64,000 bases of DNA from Autumnicola musiva (GCF_031846585.1 NZ_JAVRHK010000001.1:1-64000); one strand, 5' to 3'; positions 9,061-19,056 are shown, counted from the first letter of the stretch. Made by a program: numbers and translations. The notes: generated by a model not told the origin, from the letters alone.

Positions 9061-10416
9061 CTATTGACCATAACCAGGATTTTGCTCCAGCAAAGAATTA
9101 ACATCCATTTCTCTTTGCGGTATAGGAAAAGTTAAACGCTCGTCATCATATTCCAAATCTCCTACTGGTCTCATTGTTCTTTGAAGATCCTGAATAAGAA
9201 ATCCTTCAAATGCGAGTTCTAATTCCCTTTCTTTCAAAATCTCATCAAGTCCAACATTATCTAGTAGATTTGCATTTGCCCTTTCTCTTATAACATTAAT
9301 ATCCTCAGTGGGAGTATTCCCTATAGAGGTACCAAGTCTAAAATTAGCTTCAGCTCTAATTAGGTACATTTCTGCCAATCTTATCACAGGGATATTGGCG
9401 AATTGATTTGTATACTTGGAAGTAAGCGTTTCTCCGTTATCATCACTTTCGTAAAAGAAAGAAGACCTATCATCTGTTTCAGAATCAAACATTTCAATAA
9501 ACTCAGGATTCACCGTAATGTCTCCGCCTCGTCCTCCTAAATCTTCCTGCGCATAATGCAATACAAGATCATTGCCTCCTCCTTGTGTGGTAACCTGAAA
9601 AGCAAAAATATATTCATCACTATCTACCTCATTATTAAATGCTTCCTCATAAGTATCAGTAAGCGAATGGTCACTGTTTTCAATAACATCATTTGCCGCA
9701 TCCCTGGCTCCTGTGTAATTTCCCTGTTGGAGATAAACCCTGGCTAATAGCGCTTTAGCTGCATATTTATCTGCAAAAAAGGAATTAGATGCAGGCAACA
9801 TTTCAAAGGCATTATTTAAATCTTCCAAAATCTGATTATAAACTTCTTCTACTGAATTTCTTGGAATTTCAAGATTTCCTGAATAATCTATAACACCTTC
9901 AAGAGAAAGAGGTACTCCTGGCTGCGAGTTTTCCTGCCCTGCTTCATAAGGCGCACCATAAAGCCTTACCAAATCGAAGTAAGTAAGAGCCCTCAAAAAC
10001 ATAGCCTGCCCGGCAATATTATCTTGTTCCTCTTCATCTACAAGTTCAATATTATCTACCACAAGATTTGCCTGGTTAATCACCTCATACCCGTTCAGCC
10101 AAATATCCCTCACATAAGAATTATCGACGAAAATATTTTTTCTAAAAACATCTCTAGGCTGTGTGAAGGTACCCCTCCAGGTAGCTTCATTTGTAAAACC
10201 ATAAAGGTCGGACAGCATTTGTATATCCCCTCCATAGGAATCTGCCTGTCCAGCCTCTTCGTAAGCACCTATTAAAATATTCTCCACATTTTCACCGCTA
10301 GATAATGCAACCTCTGTTGATATTTCTTGTGCAGGCTCTATATTAAGTTCATCTTCACATGAAGTAAAGGCTATGCCTATTAAGAATGTTGCAAAAATTA
10401 ATCTGTATTTTTTCAT
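9061..10416 (-). CDS. SusD/RagB family lipoprotein, second locus
   Basis: 451 residues with lipobox Cys20 (IAFTSC) followed by EDE. The N-terminal helical region includes GQAMFLRALTYFDLVRLYG, and the C-terminal part has the family pattern RELELAFEGFLIQDLQR and FPIPQREMDVNSLLEQNPGY. It pairs with the SusC gene immediately upstream, 9 nt away. The two SusD proteins share only family-level features by eye, so this is not a recent duplication of the first locus. Ligand unknown. Confidence 0.95.
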   Translation of the reverse strand: MKKYRLIFATFLIGIAFTSCEDELNIEPAQEISTEVALSSGENVENILIGAYEEAGQADSYGGDIQMLSDLYGFTNEATWRGTFTQPRDVFRKNIFVDNSYVRDIWLNGYEVINQANLVVDNIELVDEEEQDNIAGQAMFLRALTYFDLVRLYGAPYEAGQENSQPGVPLSLEGVIDYSGNLEIPRNSVEEVYNQILEDLNNAFEMLPASNSFFADKYAAKALLARVYLQQGNYTGARDAANDVIENSDHSLTDTYEEAFNNEVDSDEYIFAFQVTTQGGGNDLVLHYAQEDLGGRGGDITVNPEFIEMFDSETDDRSSFFYESDDNGETLTSKYTNQFANIPVIRLAEMYLIRAEANFRLGTSIGNTPTEDINVIRERANANLLDNVGLDEILKERELELAFEGFLIQDLQRTMRPVGDLEYDDERLTFPIPQREMDVNSLLEQNPGYGQ

Positions 10417-10425
10417 ATTATTTTT

Positions 10426-13419
10426 TTAGAATTTTAGATTTACACCAATGGAATAGGTTCTCGCTGCCGGAGCAGAATAAAAACTAACACCCGTACCTTG
10501 ATTAGCATCACTTGTACTTTCCGGGTCGTACCCCTCATAATCTGTAATGGTTAACAGGTTTAAACCAGAGAAATAGACTCTGAAATTCTGTAGCCCCAAT
10601 TCTTCAATTATATGGTCTGGAAGAGTATAACCCAAAGTTAAATTTCTCAACCTGATAAAATCAGATTCCTGAAGATATCTTGTAGATTGTGCAGTACCGT
10701 TAGCTCCAAAAAATCTTGCCTGCGGCACATTGGTTATATCTCCCGGCTCCTGCCATCTATCTAACTGATCTGCTGTTTGATTATCATAATAATCTCCATT
10801 AGCAGATTGGTAAACACCTCCAGCATTATAAATACTTGCCCCCCATTCTCCCTGGAAGGTAAAAGCAAGATCTATCCCTTTATAATAAAGGGAGTTAGTA
10901 AAACCAGCAATCCATTCCGCGTAAGGTTGACCGGCTACTATACGATTAGCTTCATTGGGATTAGTTGTGGTTTCCCTCTCAGTATCTTCACCGTTAACAT
11001 AATACAGGGCATCACCATTATCAGGATCTACTCCTGCATATTCTAAGAGATAAAAGGCTGAAATTGGCTCTCCTTCCCTTAGTATATTCTGGCCGGTAAT
11101 AATATCTGCTCCATCGGTAGGCAAAGATTTTACTGTATTATCATTGTTAGCAATATTAAAACTGGTACTCCAGGTAAAATCACCCTGAAAAATATCTGCA
11201 TTAATAACAAATTCAACTCCTTCATTTTCCATCAATCCAATATTCCTGTTGATAATTGGCCGGCCAGAAGTTCCCGGTAAAGGCACTTCAAAAAGCAATC
11301 CATCAGATTCTTTCAAATAATAATCGATTTCTCCTGAAATTCTATTATTCAGGAATCCATATTCAAGTCCCAGGTCAAATTGATCTACACTTTCCCAGGT
11401 TAGTAAGGGATTTTCTGCCTGATTTGGTGCAATCCCGGGTCGTTGATTATAAGACACCCCTCCAAAAAGTCCTCTTGAAGCAAAGTCATCTATATTTGCG
11501 TTTCCTGTTTGGCCATAACTAGCTCTAAATTTTAAAAATGAAAGAACTGTATTATCCTGAAGAAAATTTTCTTCTGTAAGAATCCATCCTCCTGAAACTG
11601 CTGGAAAAGTTCCAAATTGGTTTTCAGAGCCAAACCTTGAGGAACCGTCTCTACGCACACTCGCTTTCAGTAAATATTTATTGTTAAACGCATAAGTTGC
11701 CCTGGCAAAATAGGACAGAAAACTATTGCCGGTTTCTTCCCCGCTACCATCAGTAATTTCTGCAGCACTTTCTATTGTCTGGAAATCGTCTGTTGGAAAT
11801 TCAATTCCTGTAACATCCTGAAACCTTCTGTTAGTATTGTTGTATTCCATTCCCGCAACAACATCTAAATCATGCACACCTGAAAAAGTCTTACTAAAGG
11901 AAAAATAATTACTGGTAACGTAAGATTCTGTAGCCACACTGGAAGCGTAGGCCTCTCCATTAGTAGCCTGAAAAGGAACCAGCCTACCTTCAAACTGATC
12001 TTCTGTTTGGTAGTACAAATCATATCCAAAATCTGTATTGAATTTCAGGAATTCAAAAAACTGATATTCTGCAAAAGCCCTACCTGTCACTCTTCTAACT
12101 AACGTATTATAAAAAGCATATTTATCCTGCAAAAGAAAATTGGGATATAAGGTATTAGAATTAGGCTCCCCATCTTCTAAATATGCCGGAGAAAGAGCAG
12201 GCTGTGCCACTGCCTGAACAGGGTTTACAAAAGCATTGTCGTTAGCTATTCTGTCAATATTTGTTCTGGAAAAGCTCATATTTAACCCTGTATTAAATTT
12301 ATTGGTTAATCTATGAGAAACATTAGCTCGTGCGGTTACACGGTCCAATTCATTTCCGGTAATGATACCTTTCGTATCATTATAAGCTCCTGAAAAGAAA
12401 TAGGAGGTTTTCTCATCTCCACCAGAAACAGAAAAGTCCATATCCTGTACAAATCCATTTTGAAAAATTAAATCCTGCCAATCTGTATCTACCTCTCCAT
12501 CTCTCCAGTTTGTACCGTTAGCAAGAGATTCAAAATTCTCTTCTGCCACAGCCAAACCTTCTTCCTCTCCGTAAGTATTAATAGCAGCTTCTGTAAACAA
12601 TTCAATATATTCATCGGCATTTAACCAGTCCCTTAAATTAGCCGGCTCACTAACCCCATAGGAATAATTAAGGGATAAGCTAGCTTTCCCGCTTTTTCCC
12701 TTTTTAGTGGTAATAATTACCACACCGTTAGCTCCTCTGGAACCATAAACTGCTGCAGCAGAAGCATCTTTAAGAATGTCTATAGATTCAATCTCGTTGG
12801 AACTAAGAGTAAGCAATGGATTAGTAGGAGCACCGTTATTGGACTCATTATTATTAATAAGAGGAACCCCGTCCAGAACATACAAAGGCTCTGATCCTGC
12901 ACCAATACTGGAAACACCACGAATCCTAATATTTACACCTCCTTCAACCTTACCATTGGTTTGGGTTACCTGAACCCCTGCCGCCTTTCCTGCCAAAGCA
13001 CTTTGCACACTTGGTGTAGGGACTTCATCAATATCTTCTGATGTTAGCTTCGCCACATTATCGGTAAGCATCCGTTTACTCTGCGTTCCATACCCCACTA
13101 CCACAACTTCATCAAGAGCAGCAGCATCCTCGGCCAGCTGAACATCTAAAACATCATCAGTTTCTACAGCCCGTCTTTCAGAAGCAAAACCCAGATAACT
13201 AAATACCAGGATTTCCGCAACACTGGCTTCAATACTGTAATTCCCATCAAAGTCGGTTTGCACTCCACGGTTGGTATTCTCTACAACCACATTCACACCG
13301 GGAATAGGCATACCATCTGAATCGGTTACCGTACCGGTGACTACTTTTTCCTGGGCAAAGATTAAATGCCCGACTAATAATGGCATTAAAACCAGAAGTC
13401 TTTGTAATTTTTTCTTCAT
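10426..13419 (-). CDS. SusC/RagA family TonB-linked receptor, second locus
   Basis: About 997 residues from the ATG chosen here (MKKKLQRLL); an ATG two codons upstream is also possible. Signal peptide ends LIFAQ; then an Ig-like carboxypeptidase-regulatory domain (GTVTDSDGMPIPGVNV), a TonB-box-like LDEVVVVGYGTQ, a plug ending in SRGANGVVIITTKKG, and a long barrel finishing TYSIGVNLKF. No STN domain. It forms a two-gene operon with the following susD and has no dedicated third lipoprotein or enzyme gene. A 25-bp palindrome lies about 115 bp upstream of the start. Confidence 0.95.
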   Translation of the reverse strand: MKKKLQRLLVLMPLLVGHLIFAQEKVVTGTVTDSDGMPIPGVNVVVENTNRGVQTDFDGNYSIEASVAEILVFSYLGFASERRAVETDDVLDVQLAEDAAALDEVVVVGYGTQSKRMLTDNVAKLTSEDIDEVPTPSVQSALAGKAAGVQVTQTNGKVEGGVNIRIRGVSSIGAGSEPLYVLDGVPLINNNESNNGAPTNPLLTLSSNEIESIDILKDASAAAVYGSRGANGVVIITTKKGKSGKASLSLNYSYGVSEPANLRDWLNADEYIELFTEAAINTYGEEEGLAVAEENFESLANGTNWRDGEVDTDWQDLIFQNGFVQDMDFSVSGGDEKTSYFFSGAYNDTKGIITGNELDRVTARANVSHRLTNKFNTGLNMSFSRTNIDRIANDNAFVNPVQAVAQPALSPAYLEDGEPNSNTLYPNFLLQDKYAFYNTLVRRVTGRAFAEYQFFEFLKFNTDFGYDLYYQTEDQFEGRLVPFQATNGEAYASSVATESYVTSNYFSFSKTFSGVHDLDVVAGMEYNNTNRRFQDVTGIEFPTDDFQTIESAAEITDGSGEETGNSFLSYFARATYAFNNKYLLKASVRRDGSSRFGSENQFGTFPAVSGGWILTEENFLQDNTVLSFLKFRASYGQTGNANIDDFASRGLFGGVSYNQRPGIAPNQAENPLLTWESVDQFDLGLEYGFLNNRISGEIDYYLKESDGLLFEVPLPGTSGRPIINRNIGLMENEGVEFVINADIFQGDFTWSTSFNIANNDNTVKSLPTDGADIITGQNILREGEPISAFYLLEYAGVDPDNGDALYYVNGEDTERETTTNPNEANRIVAGQPYAEWIAGFTNSLYYKGIDLAFTFQGEWGASIYNAGGVYQSANGDYYDNQTADQLDRWQEPGDITNVPQARFFGANGTAQSTRYLQESDFIRLRNLTLGYTLPDHIIEELGLQNFRVYFSGLNLLTITDYEGYDPESTSDANQGTGVSFYSAPAARTYSIGVNLKF

Positions 13420-13533
13420 ATACATTAGATTTTTGAAGGGTCAAAATTCCAAATTATATAGTATACAGGGAAGAAAAAGTTCTTTTTTCTACAGAACCAG
13501 AAGAAGAATTATTTGAAAATCGATTTTAGCATG

Positions 13534-13558
13534 TCAAAATGCGATTGTCGTATTTTGA
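13534..13558. promoter_or_regulatory. 25-bp inverted repeat upstream of the second susC
   Basis: TCAAAATGCGA (13534-13544), spacer TTG, TCGTATTTTGA (13548-13558): 11-bp arms with a single G-T wobble. It sits in the leader/promoter region of the second SusCD operon, between it and the lipB stop, and has no T-run on either strand. That makes a dimeric regulator site more likely than a terminator. The regulator is not identified. Confidence 0.45.
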
Positions 13559-13664
13559 GCAGCTATTTATTAAAAACTTCAAAATGATTTTTATCCTTCC
13601 ATCCGCTAATTGCTGCTAAAAATATCTAATACACCCCTAAAAATGAAGGGTAGTCAAGAAATAT

Positions 13665-14372
13665 TTATTCACTTAAGAGAAGTTCTGCCCCAAAAAGCGC
13701 AGCAAAATGCTTCAGAAGTTTTTCCTGAACTTCATTTAAAGGAATCTCTTTTTTGCCCAATTCAATATTTAATGAAGTAACTGCTTTATCCTGAATTCCG
13801 CAGGGGATAATATTATCAAAATAACCTAAATCGGCATTTACATTTAAAGCCAGTCCATGCATTGTCACCCATCGGCTCGCACGCACCCCCATGGCGCATA
13901 TTTTTCGGGCAAACGGAGTTCCTATATCCAGCCAAACCCCGGTTTCACCTTTACTCCTTTCGGCTTCAATGTCATACTCTTTTAAAGTAAGTATTACTGC
14001 TTCTTCCAACAGCCGAAGATATTTATGAATATCGGTAAAAAAATTATCCAGGTCTAAAATTGGATAAGCTACCAATTGTCCCGGGCCATGATAGGTAATA
14101 TCCCCGCCCCTGTTTATTTTATAAAAACTGGCATTTTTTTGCTTTAGTTCTTCTTCAGAAATCAATAAATTTTCTGCATTTCCGCTCTTGCCAAGAGTAT
14201 AAACATGAGGATGTTCCACAAACAACAGATAATTTTTAGTTTCTTCATCCAGACTTTCCCGCCGATTTTTAATTTTCCTGTCCAGGGTTTTTTTAAATAA
14301 ATTCTCCTGATAATCCCAAACATTCTTGTAATCCTTAAAACCGAGATTTTGAACCTCTACCTTTTTATTCAT
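13665..14372 (-). CDS. lipB: Octanoyltransferase LipB
   Basis: 235 residues. Transfers octanoate from acyl carrier protein to lipoyl domains, the first step of lipoate synthesis in the cytoplasm. Visible signatures are RGGDITYHGPGQLVAYPILD (near residues 93-112), the lysine-containing RKICAMGVRASRWVTMHG (near 155-172) and the active-site Cys in IPCGIQ (near 190). The start ATG lies 2 nt after the stop of the small Pmp3-like gene, so the two are probably cotranscribed. Confidence 0.96.
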   Translation of the reverse strand: MNKKVEVQNLGFKDYKNVWDYQENLFKKTLDRKIKNRRESLDEETKNYLLFVEHPHVYTLGKSGNAENLLISEEELKQKNASFYKINRGGDITYHGPGQLVAYPILDLDNFFTDIHKYLRLLEEAVILTLKEYDIEAERSKGETGVWLDIGTPFARKICAMGVRASRWVTMHGLALNVNADLGYFDNIIPCGIQDKAVTSLNIELGKKEIPLNEVQEKLLKHFAALFGAELLLSE

Positions 14373-14374
14373 AA

Positions 14375-14533
14375 CTAACTGTTTGGGTTATTCAGAATAA
14401 TAAGTGCGGCAATTACTCCGGGAATCCAACCAAGAAGCGTAAGGATAAAAACTATAATAATAGATCCGCAGCCTTTATCAAAAACCGCAAGAGGTGGGAA
14501 TAAAACTGAAAGAATAACACGCCAGACACTCAT
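14375..14533 (-). CDS. YqaE/Pmp3 family small membrane protein
   Basis: A 52-residue protein starting MSVWRVILSVLFPPLAVF and ending in NNPNS. It has the two hydrophobic segments and the PPLAV...GCG...LGWIPGVIAA pattern of the Pmp3/YqaE (UPF0057) family of small stress-related membrane proteins. It stops 2 nt before lipB begins. A TATCTTTG -7 element lies 24 nt upstream of the start. Family recognition is strong despite the small size; its molecular role is not established from sequence. Confidence 0.9.
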   Translation of the reverse strand: MSVWRVILSVLFPPLAVFDKGCGSIIIVFILTLLGWIPGVIAALIILNNPNS

Positions 14534-14556
14534 TTTCAAAAATTGAAATTATGTCA

Positions 14557-14564
14557 CAAAGATA
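14557..14564 (-). promoter_or_regulatory. -7 element of the pmp3-lipB operon
   Basis: Minus-strand TATCTTTG matches TAnnTTTG exactly and lies 24 nt before the Pmp3-like start. It is back to back with the lysS promoter; no clear -33 TTG is seen. Confidence 0.55.
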
Positions 14565-14591
14565 GAATTAAAATTTCGGCTTTCACTGGCA

Positions 14592-14622
14592 TTGGTGGAT
14601 AGCGTGATTGTCATTATATTTG
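14592..14622 (+). promoter_or_regulatory. lysS promoter
   Basis: TTG (14592-14594), 20-nt spacer, TATATTTG (14615-14622): a full match to the Bacteroidota promoter, ending 44 nt before the lysS ATG. Confidence 0.7.
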
Positions 14623-14666
14623 CTTCCGCACAAGGCATAAGCCTGTAGAAATCACAATAAAATACC

Positions 14667-16367
14667 ATGCAGTTATCTGAACAGGAAATTATTAGAAGGG
14701 AAAAATTATCTGCCCTAAGGGAAGCGGGAATTAATCCGTATCCTGCCAATCTTTATCCGGTAAATCGTACTACGGCCGATATTAAATCGAATTTTGAAGA
14801 AGGTGAAAAAGTAGTTATCGCCGGTAGATTAATGTCCAGGCGAATCCAGGGGAAAGCTTCTTTTGCTGAGTTACAGGATTCAAAAGGCAAAATTCAGGTA
14901 TATTTTAACCGCGATGAAATTTGCCCTGATGAAGATAAGAGCAAGTATAATGATGTTTATAAAAAGCTGCTCGATATTGGTGATTTTATTGGTATTGAAG
15001 GCGAACTCTTTAAGACCAAAGTTGGTGAGATGACCGTCATGGTTAAAGATTACAGCCTGTTAACCAAATCTTTGCGTCCGCTTCCGCTTCCTAAGACCGA
15101 TAAAGAAGGAAATACTTATGACGGATTTAAAGATCCTGAACATCGCTACCGCCAGCGTTATGCCGACTTAGCAGTGAATCCACATGTAAAAGAAATTTTC
15201 GTAAAGCGAACAAAATTGTTCAATGCCATGCGAAATTTCTTTAATGATAAAGGCTATTTTGAAGTGGAAACACCAATCCTTCAGTCCATTCCCGGCGGTG
15301 CCGCCGCAAGGCCTTTTATCACGCACCACAATGCGCTGGATATCCCGCTTTATTTAAGAATCGCTAACGAGCTTTACCTTAAAAGGCTTATTGTTGGTGG
15401 TTTTGACGGCGTATATGAGTTCTCCAAAAACTTCAGAAATGAAGGAATGGACAGGACTCATAATCCCGAGTTCACTGCCATGGAAATCTATGTGGCCTAT
15501 AAAGACTACAATTGGATGATGGAATTTACCGAAAATCTTCTGGAGCATTGTGCGGTTGCCGTAAATGGCACTACCGAAGCTACTTTCGGAAAACACCATG
15601 TAGATTTTAAGGCGCCGTATAAAAGAATTACCATGACCGAAGCCATTAAAGAATTTACCGGATTCGATATTACAGGTAAATCTGAAAAAGAGCTTTACCA
15701 AGCTGCCAAAGGAATGGGAATTGAAGTTGACGATACCATGGGCAAGGGCAAACTTATCGACGAGATCTTTGGTGAAAAATGTGAAGGCAATTTTATTCAG
15801 CCCACATTCATTACCGATTATCCAAAAGAAATGAGTCCGCTTTGTAAAGAGCACCGTGATAATCCAGAATTAACCGAGCGTTTTGAACTTATGGTCTGCG
15901 GAAAAGAAATTGCCAATGCTTATTCAGAATTAAATGATCCTATAGATCAGCGTGAGCGTTTTGAAGAGCAATTAAAACTTTCCGAAAAAGGAGATGATGA
16001 AGCCATGTTTATCGATGATGATTTTCTTAGGGCATTAGAATATGGTATGCCTCCCACCTCCGGTTTAGGTATTGGGATGGACAGGTTAATCATGTTCCTT
16101 ACCAATAAACAATCTATCCAGGAAGTATTGTTTTTTCCTCAAATGAAGCCGGAGAAAAAGGCCCCGATGCCAAAGCCTGAGGATTTTCTCAAAATTGGAG
16201 TTCCGCAGGAATGGATAGACACGGTAATGCATGAATTTGCCAGTGTATCAAAATTAAAAGAGCATAAGCCTACGCAGGTACACCAGAAATTAAATGGTTT
16301 AAGAAAGAAAAATAAATTACCGGTATCAGCCTTACAGCTGGATGAAGTGGAAAAATGGTTTAACTAA
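14667..16367 (+). CDS. lysS: Lysine-tRNA ligase, class II
   Basis: 566 residues; charges tRNA-Lys in the cytoplasm. An OB-fold anticodon-binding domain (about 49-130) is followed by the class II catalytic core with motif 2 (FRNEGMDRTHNPEF, about 256-269) and motif 3 (GLGIGMDRLIMFL, about 466-478). After the core there is an extra tail of roughly 65 residues (about 500-566), basic and helical, ending in KLNGLRKKNKLP and VEKWFN; E. coli LysRS at about 505 residues lacks this. Such a tail is, as I recall, usual in Bacteroidota LysRS and could add nucleic-acid contacts. Transcribed alone, with its own promoter and terminator. Confidence 0.98.
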   Translation: MQLSEQEIIRREKLSALREAGINPYPANLYPVNRTTADIKSNFEEGEKVVIAGRLMSRRIQGKASFAELQDSKGKIQVYFNRDEICPDEDKSKYNDVYKKLLDIGDFIGIEGELFKTKVGEMTVMVKDYSLLTKSLRPLPLPKTDKEGNTYDGFKDPEHRYRQRYADLAVNPHVKEIFVKRTKLFNAMRNFFNDKGYFEVETPILQSIPGGAAARPFITHHNALDIPLYLRIANELYLKRLIVGGFDGVYEFSKNFRNEGMDRTHNPEFTAMEIYVAYKDYNWMMEFTENLLEHCAVAVNGTTEATFGKHHVDFKAPYKRITMTEAIKEFTGFDITGKSEKELYQAAKGMGIEVDDTMGKGKLIDEIFGEKCEGNFIQPTFITDYPKEMSPLCKEHRDNPELTERFELMVCGKEIANAYSELNDPIDQRERFEEQLKLSEKGDDEAMFIDDDFLRALEYGMPPTSGLGIGMDRLIMFLTNKQSIQEVLFFPQMKPEKKAPMPKPEDFLKIGVPQEWIDTVMHEFASVSKLKEHKPTQVHQKLNGLRKKNKLPVSALQLDEVEKWFN

Positions 16368-16410
16368 TTATTTTAACTTTAATTTAAACCTTTTACATTC
16401 ACACAAGTCT

Positions 16411-16436
16411 AAAGACTGCCGAAAGGCGGTCTTTTT
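16411..16436 (+). terminator. lysS terminator
   Basis: AAAGACTGCC (16411-16420), GAAA tetraloop, GGCGGTCTTT (16425-16434) and a T-run. One G-U pair in the stem. Confidence 0.88.
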
Positions 16437-16500
16437 ATTTCGGACACTCCGGAAGAACTGTTTTTCTTTACATTACATCCTAAACTTAAACTAAAAATTT

Positions 16501-19002
16501 ATGACCAAAAATTTATCTTATAAAGCTTTACTTGTTGCCTTATCAATTTCTGTTTCCGGTTGTGCTGTCTTTAATGGCAAAGATGCATCAGGTACCGCAC
16601 AGTCATCAGAAAAAAAAGAGACAAAAGAAAAGGACGGACTAAAGCCTTACAATAAAGTAATTACCAACGAAGCAAAATCTGATAATGGCTTATTTACAGT
16701 TCATAGAGTAGATGAAAAATATTATTATGAAATTCCGGATAGTCTTTTTAACCGGGAAATGCTTACCGTTACCCGTATTGCCAAAACGGCCAGCGGGATT
16801 GGTTTTGGCGGTGGTAAACAGAATACCCAGGTGCATCGCTGGCAGAAAAAAGGCAATGATATTTTGCTTCGTGTGGTTTCTCATGAAATTTATGCCGCCG
16901 ATTCACTTCCCGTTCACGAGGCAGTGGTAAATTCTAACTTTGAGCCAATTCTTCAAAAATTTCCAATTAAAGCAGTAAAAAAAGACTCTGCCAGCAGCAA
17001 TGTAGTGATTGATGTGACAGATCTTTATACTAAAGATGTTATGGCTCTTGGCCTGCAGGATTCAGAAAGGGAGGAATATAAAGTTTCCCGTCTTGATGAC
17101 AGCCGTTCTTATATAGACACCATCAGAAGTTACCCTGAAAATATAGAAGTTAGGCATGTAAAGACATATAATGCGGGAGATCCACCGTCTAACTCCAGCC
17201 TGGGGTCGGTATCCCTGGAATTTAGCAATTCCATGATCCTGCTGCCAAAAGTACCTATGGAACGCCGCTATTTTGACCAGCGTGTGGGATGGTTCACCAC
17301 AGGACAAACAGATTATGGACTGGATGCACAAAAAAGTGAAACCGTGCGCTACCTTGATCGCTGGAGATTAGAGGTTAAGGAAGAAGACAGGGAAAAATTT
17401 AAGAATGGAGAACTGGTAGAGCCAAAAGAACCCATTGTTTATTATATAGACCGTGCGACTCCTCAAAAATGGAGGCCGTTTATTAAAGAAGGAATTGAAG
17501 ACTGGCAACAAGCTTTTGAAGCTTCCGGATTTAAAAATGCCATAATTGCCAAAGATGCTCCTACTGTAGAAGAGGATCCGGACTGGAGCCCGGAGGATGC
17601 AAGATATTCTGTAGTACGTTATCTGGCTTCTCCTATTCCCAATGCAAATGGTCCTCACGTAAGTGATCCGCGCTCGGGGGAAATTCTGGAATCAGATATT
17701 AACTGGTATCATAATGTAATGACCCTTTTAAGAAACTGGTTCTTTGTTCAAACCGCCGCGATTAATGAAGATGCCCAGGGAGTAAAATTTAAAGATGAAG
17801 TAATGGGCCGGTTAATACGATTTGTATCTTCTCATGAAGTTGGGCACACTTTGGGACTGCCACACAATATGGGTAGTAGTGTTGCCTATCCAGTAGAAAG
17901 CCTTAGAGACCCTGAATTTACCAAAATGTACGGCACTGCGCCTTCAATAATGGACTACGCCCGTTTTAATTATGTGGCGCAGCCGGGCGATGGCGATGTT
18001 GCTTTAATGCCAAATATTGGCCCTTATGATAAATATGCCATTGAATGGGGTTACCGCCCGATTCCGGAAGAAGGCCCTATTGAAGAAAAGAAAGTGCTTG
18101 ATCAGTGGATTCTAAAACATGCCCGTGATCCTGTTTACAGGTTTGGGCAGCAACAGGGTAATGTAATAGACCCAAGTTCTCAAACCGAAGATTTGGGTGA
18201 TGATGCCGTGCTCGCCAGCCACTACGGAATTTTAAATCTAAAACGTATTGTACCTAAACTTATAGACTGGACTTCAGAAGAAGGAAAAAACTATGATGAT
18301 TTAAGTGACCTTTACAGCCAGGTGGTTGGACAGTACAACAGGTATATGGGGCACGTTGAATCTAACATAGGTGGTGTTTATGAAAACTTCAAAACCTATG
18401 ATCAGGATGGTGCGGTTTACACACACGTTTCAAAGGAAAAGCAGAAAAGTGCTATGGATTTCCTTCAGAAGGAATTATTTAAGACCCCCGAATGGTTGCT
18501 AAACGATTCTATCTTCAACAGAATTCAGTACGATGGAAGTATAGAACGAATCCGAACCATGCAGGAAAGAGCACTTGGTAATATCCTGGATTTTGGAAGG
18601 ATGGCCCGTTTGATGGAAAATGAAGAAATTAATGGCAACAATGCTTATTCTTTGCTAGACATGATAACCGAATTAAGAAAAGGAATATGGAGCGAATTGT
18701 CTTCAGGAGGAGAAATAAACCGTTATCGCAGAAATCTTCAGCGGGCATATATTGCCAGGATGGAATACCTTATGACGCAGGAGCAGGAACAGGTACCGGC
18801 GCGTTACAGGGAATGGGTTAACCAAAGTGATATTGACGTTTCCCAAAGTGATATAAGGCCTGTGGTACGAGGAGAACTAAAGACGCTGCAAAGGCAAATA
18901 AGGAGTGCATCCTATAATACAAGAGATACCCTTACCAAATACCATTTACAGGATGCTTTGGAAAGAATAGATTTAATTCTAAATCCAATTGCTAAAAGCT
19001 AA
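16501..19002 (+). CDS. Zinc-dependent metalloprotease lipoprotein (DUF5117/DUF4953 type)
   Basis: 833 residues with a lipoprotein signal ending SVSGC (Cys21). The extended zincin motif HEVGHTLGLPHN (about residues 445-456) supplies the three zinc-binding His and the catalytic Glu, followed by a Met-turn-like SIMDYARFNYV (about 485). The N-terminal half (near 60-200) corresponds to the DUF5117 region and the C-terminal half is helical; overall length and layout fit the Bacteroidota family with PF17148/PF16313. It likely acts in the periplasm or at the cell surface on peptides or proteins. Monocistronic, with a terminator after it. Substrate unknown. Confidence 0.9.
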   Translation: MTKNLSYKALLVALSISVSGCAVFNGKDASGTAQSSEKKETKEKDGLKPYNKVITNEAKSDNGLFTVHRVDEKYYYEIPDSLFNREMLTVTRIAKTASGIGFGGGKQNTQVHRWQKKGNDILLRVVSHEIYAADSLPVHEAVVNSNFEPILQKFPIKAVKKDSASSNVVIDVTDLYTKDVMALGLQDSEREEYKVSRLDDSRSYIDTIRSYPENIEVRHVKTYNAGDPPSNSSLGSVSLEFSNSMILLPKVPMERRYFDQRVGWFTTGQTDYGLDAQKSETVRYLDRWRLEVKEEDREKFKNGELVEPKEPIVYYIDRATPQKWRPFIKEGIEDWQQAFEASGFKNAIIAKDAPTVEEDPDWSPEDARYSVVRYLASPIPNANGPHVSDPRSGEILESDINWYHNVMTLLRNWFFVQTAAINEDAQGVKFKDEVMGRLIRFVSSHEVGHTLGLPHNMGSSVAYPVESLRDPEFTKMYGTAPSIMDYARFNYVAQPGDGDVALMPNIGPYDKYAIEWGYRPIPEEGPIEEKKVLDQWILKHARDPVYRFGQQQGNVIDPSSQTEDLGDDAVLASHYGILNLKRIVPKLIDWTSEEGKNYDDLSDLYSQVVGQYNRYMGHVESNIGGVYENFKTYDQDGAVYTHVSKEKQKSAMDFLQKELFKTPEWLLNDSIFNRIQYDGSIERIRTMQERALGNILDFGRMARLMENEEINGNNAYSLLDMITELRKGIWSELSSGGEINRYRRNLQRAYIARMEYLMTQEQEQVPARYREWVNQSDIDVSQSDIRPVVRGELKTLQRQIRSASYNTRDTLTKYHLQDALERIDLILNPIAKS

Positions 19003-19022
19003 TAAAATTTCAAAAGTTTTTG

Positions 19023-19056
19023 AGCCTGCCAATATTTATCTGGCAGGCTTTTTTTT
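19023..19056 (+). terminator. Terminator after the zinc metalloprotease
   Basis: AGCCTGCCA (19023-19031) pairs with TGGCAGGCT (19041-19049), followed by a T-run to 19056. The rest of 19057-19272 shows no recognisable gene or consensus promoter. Confidence 0.9.

Noticed and set aside
15354..15854. Long open frame antisense to lysS
   Set aside because: It overlaps a conserved gene completely, and its product has no family pattern; a codon-bias shadow.
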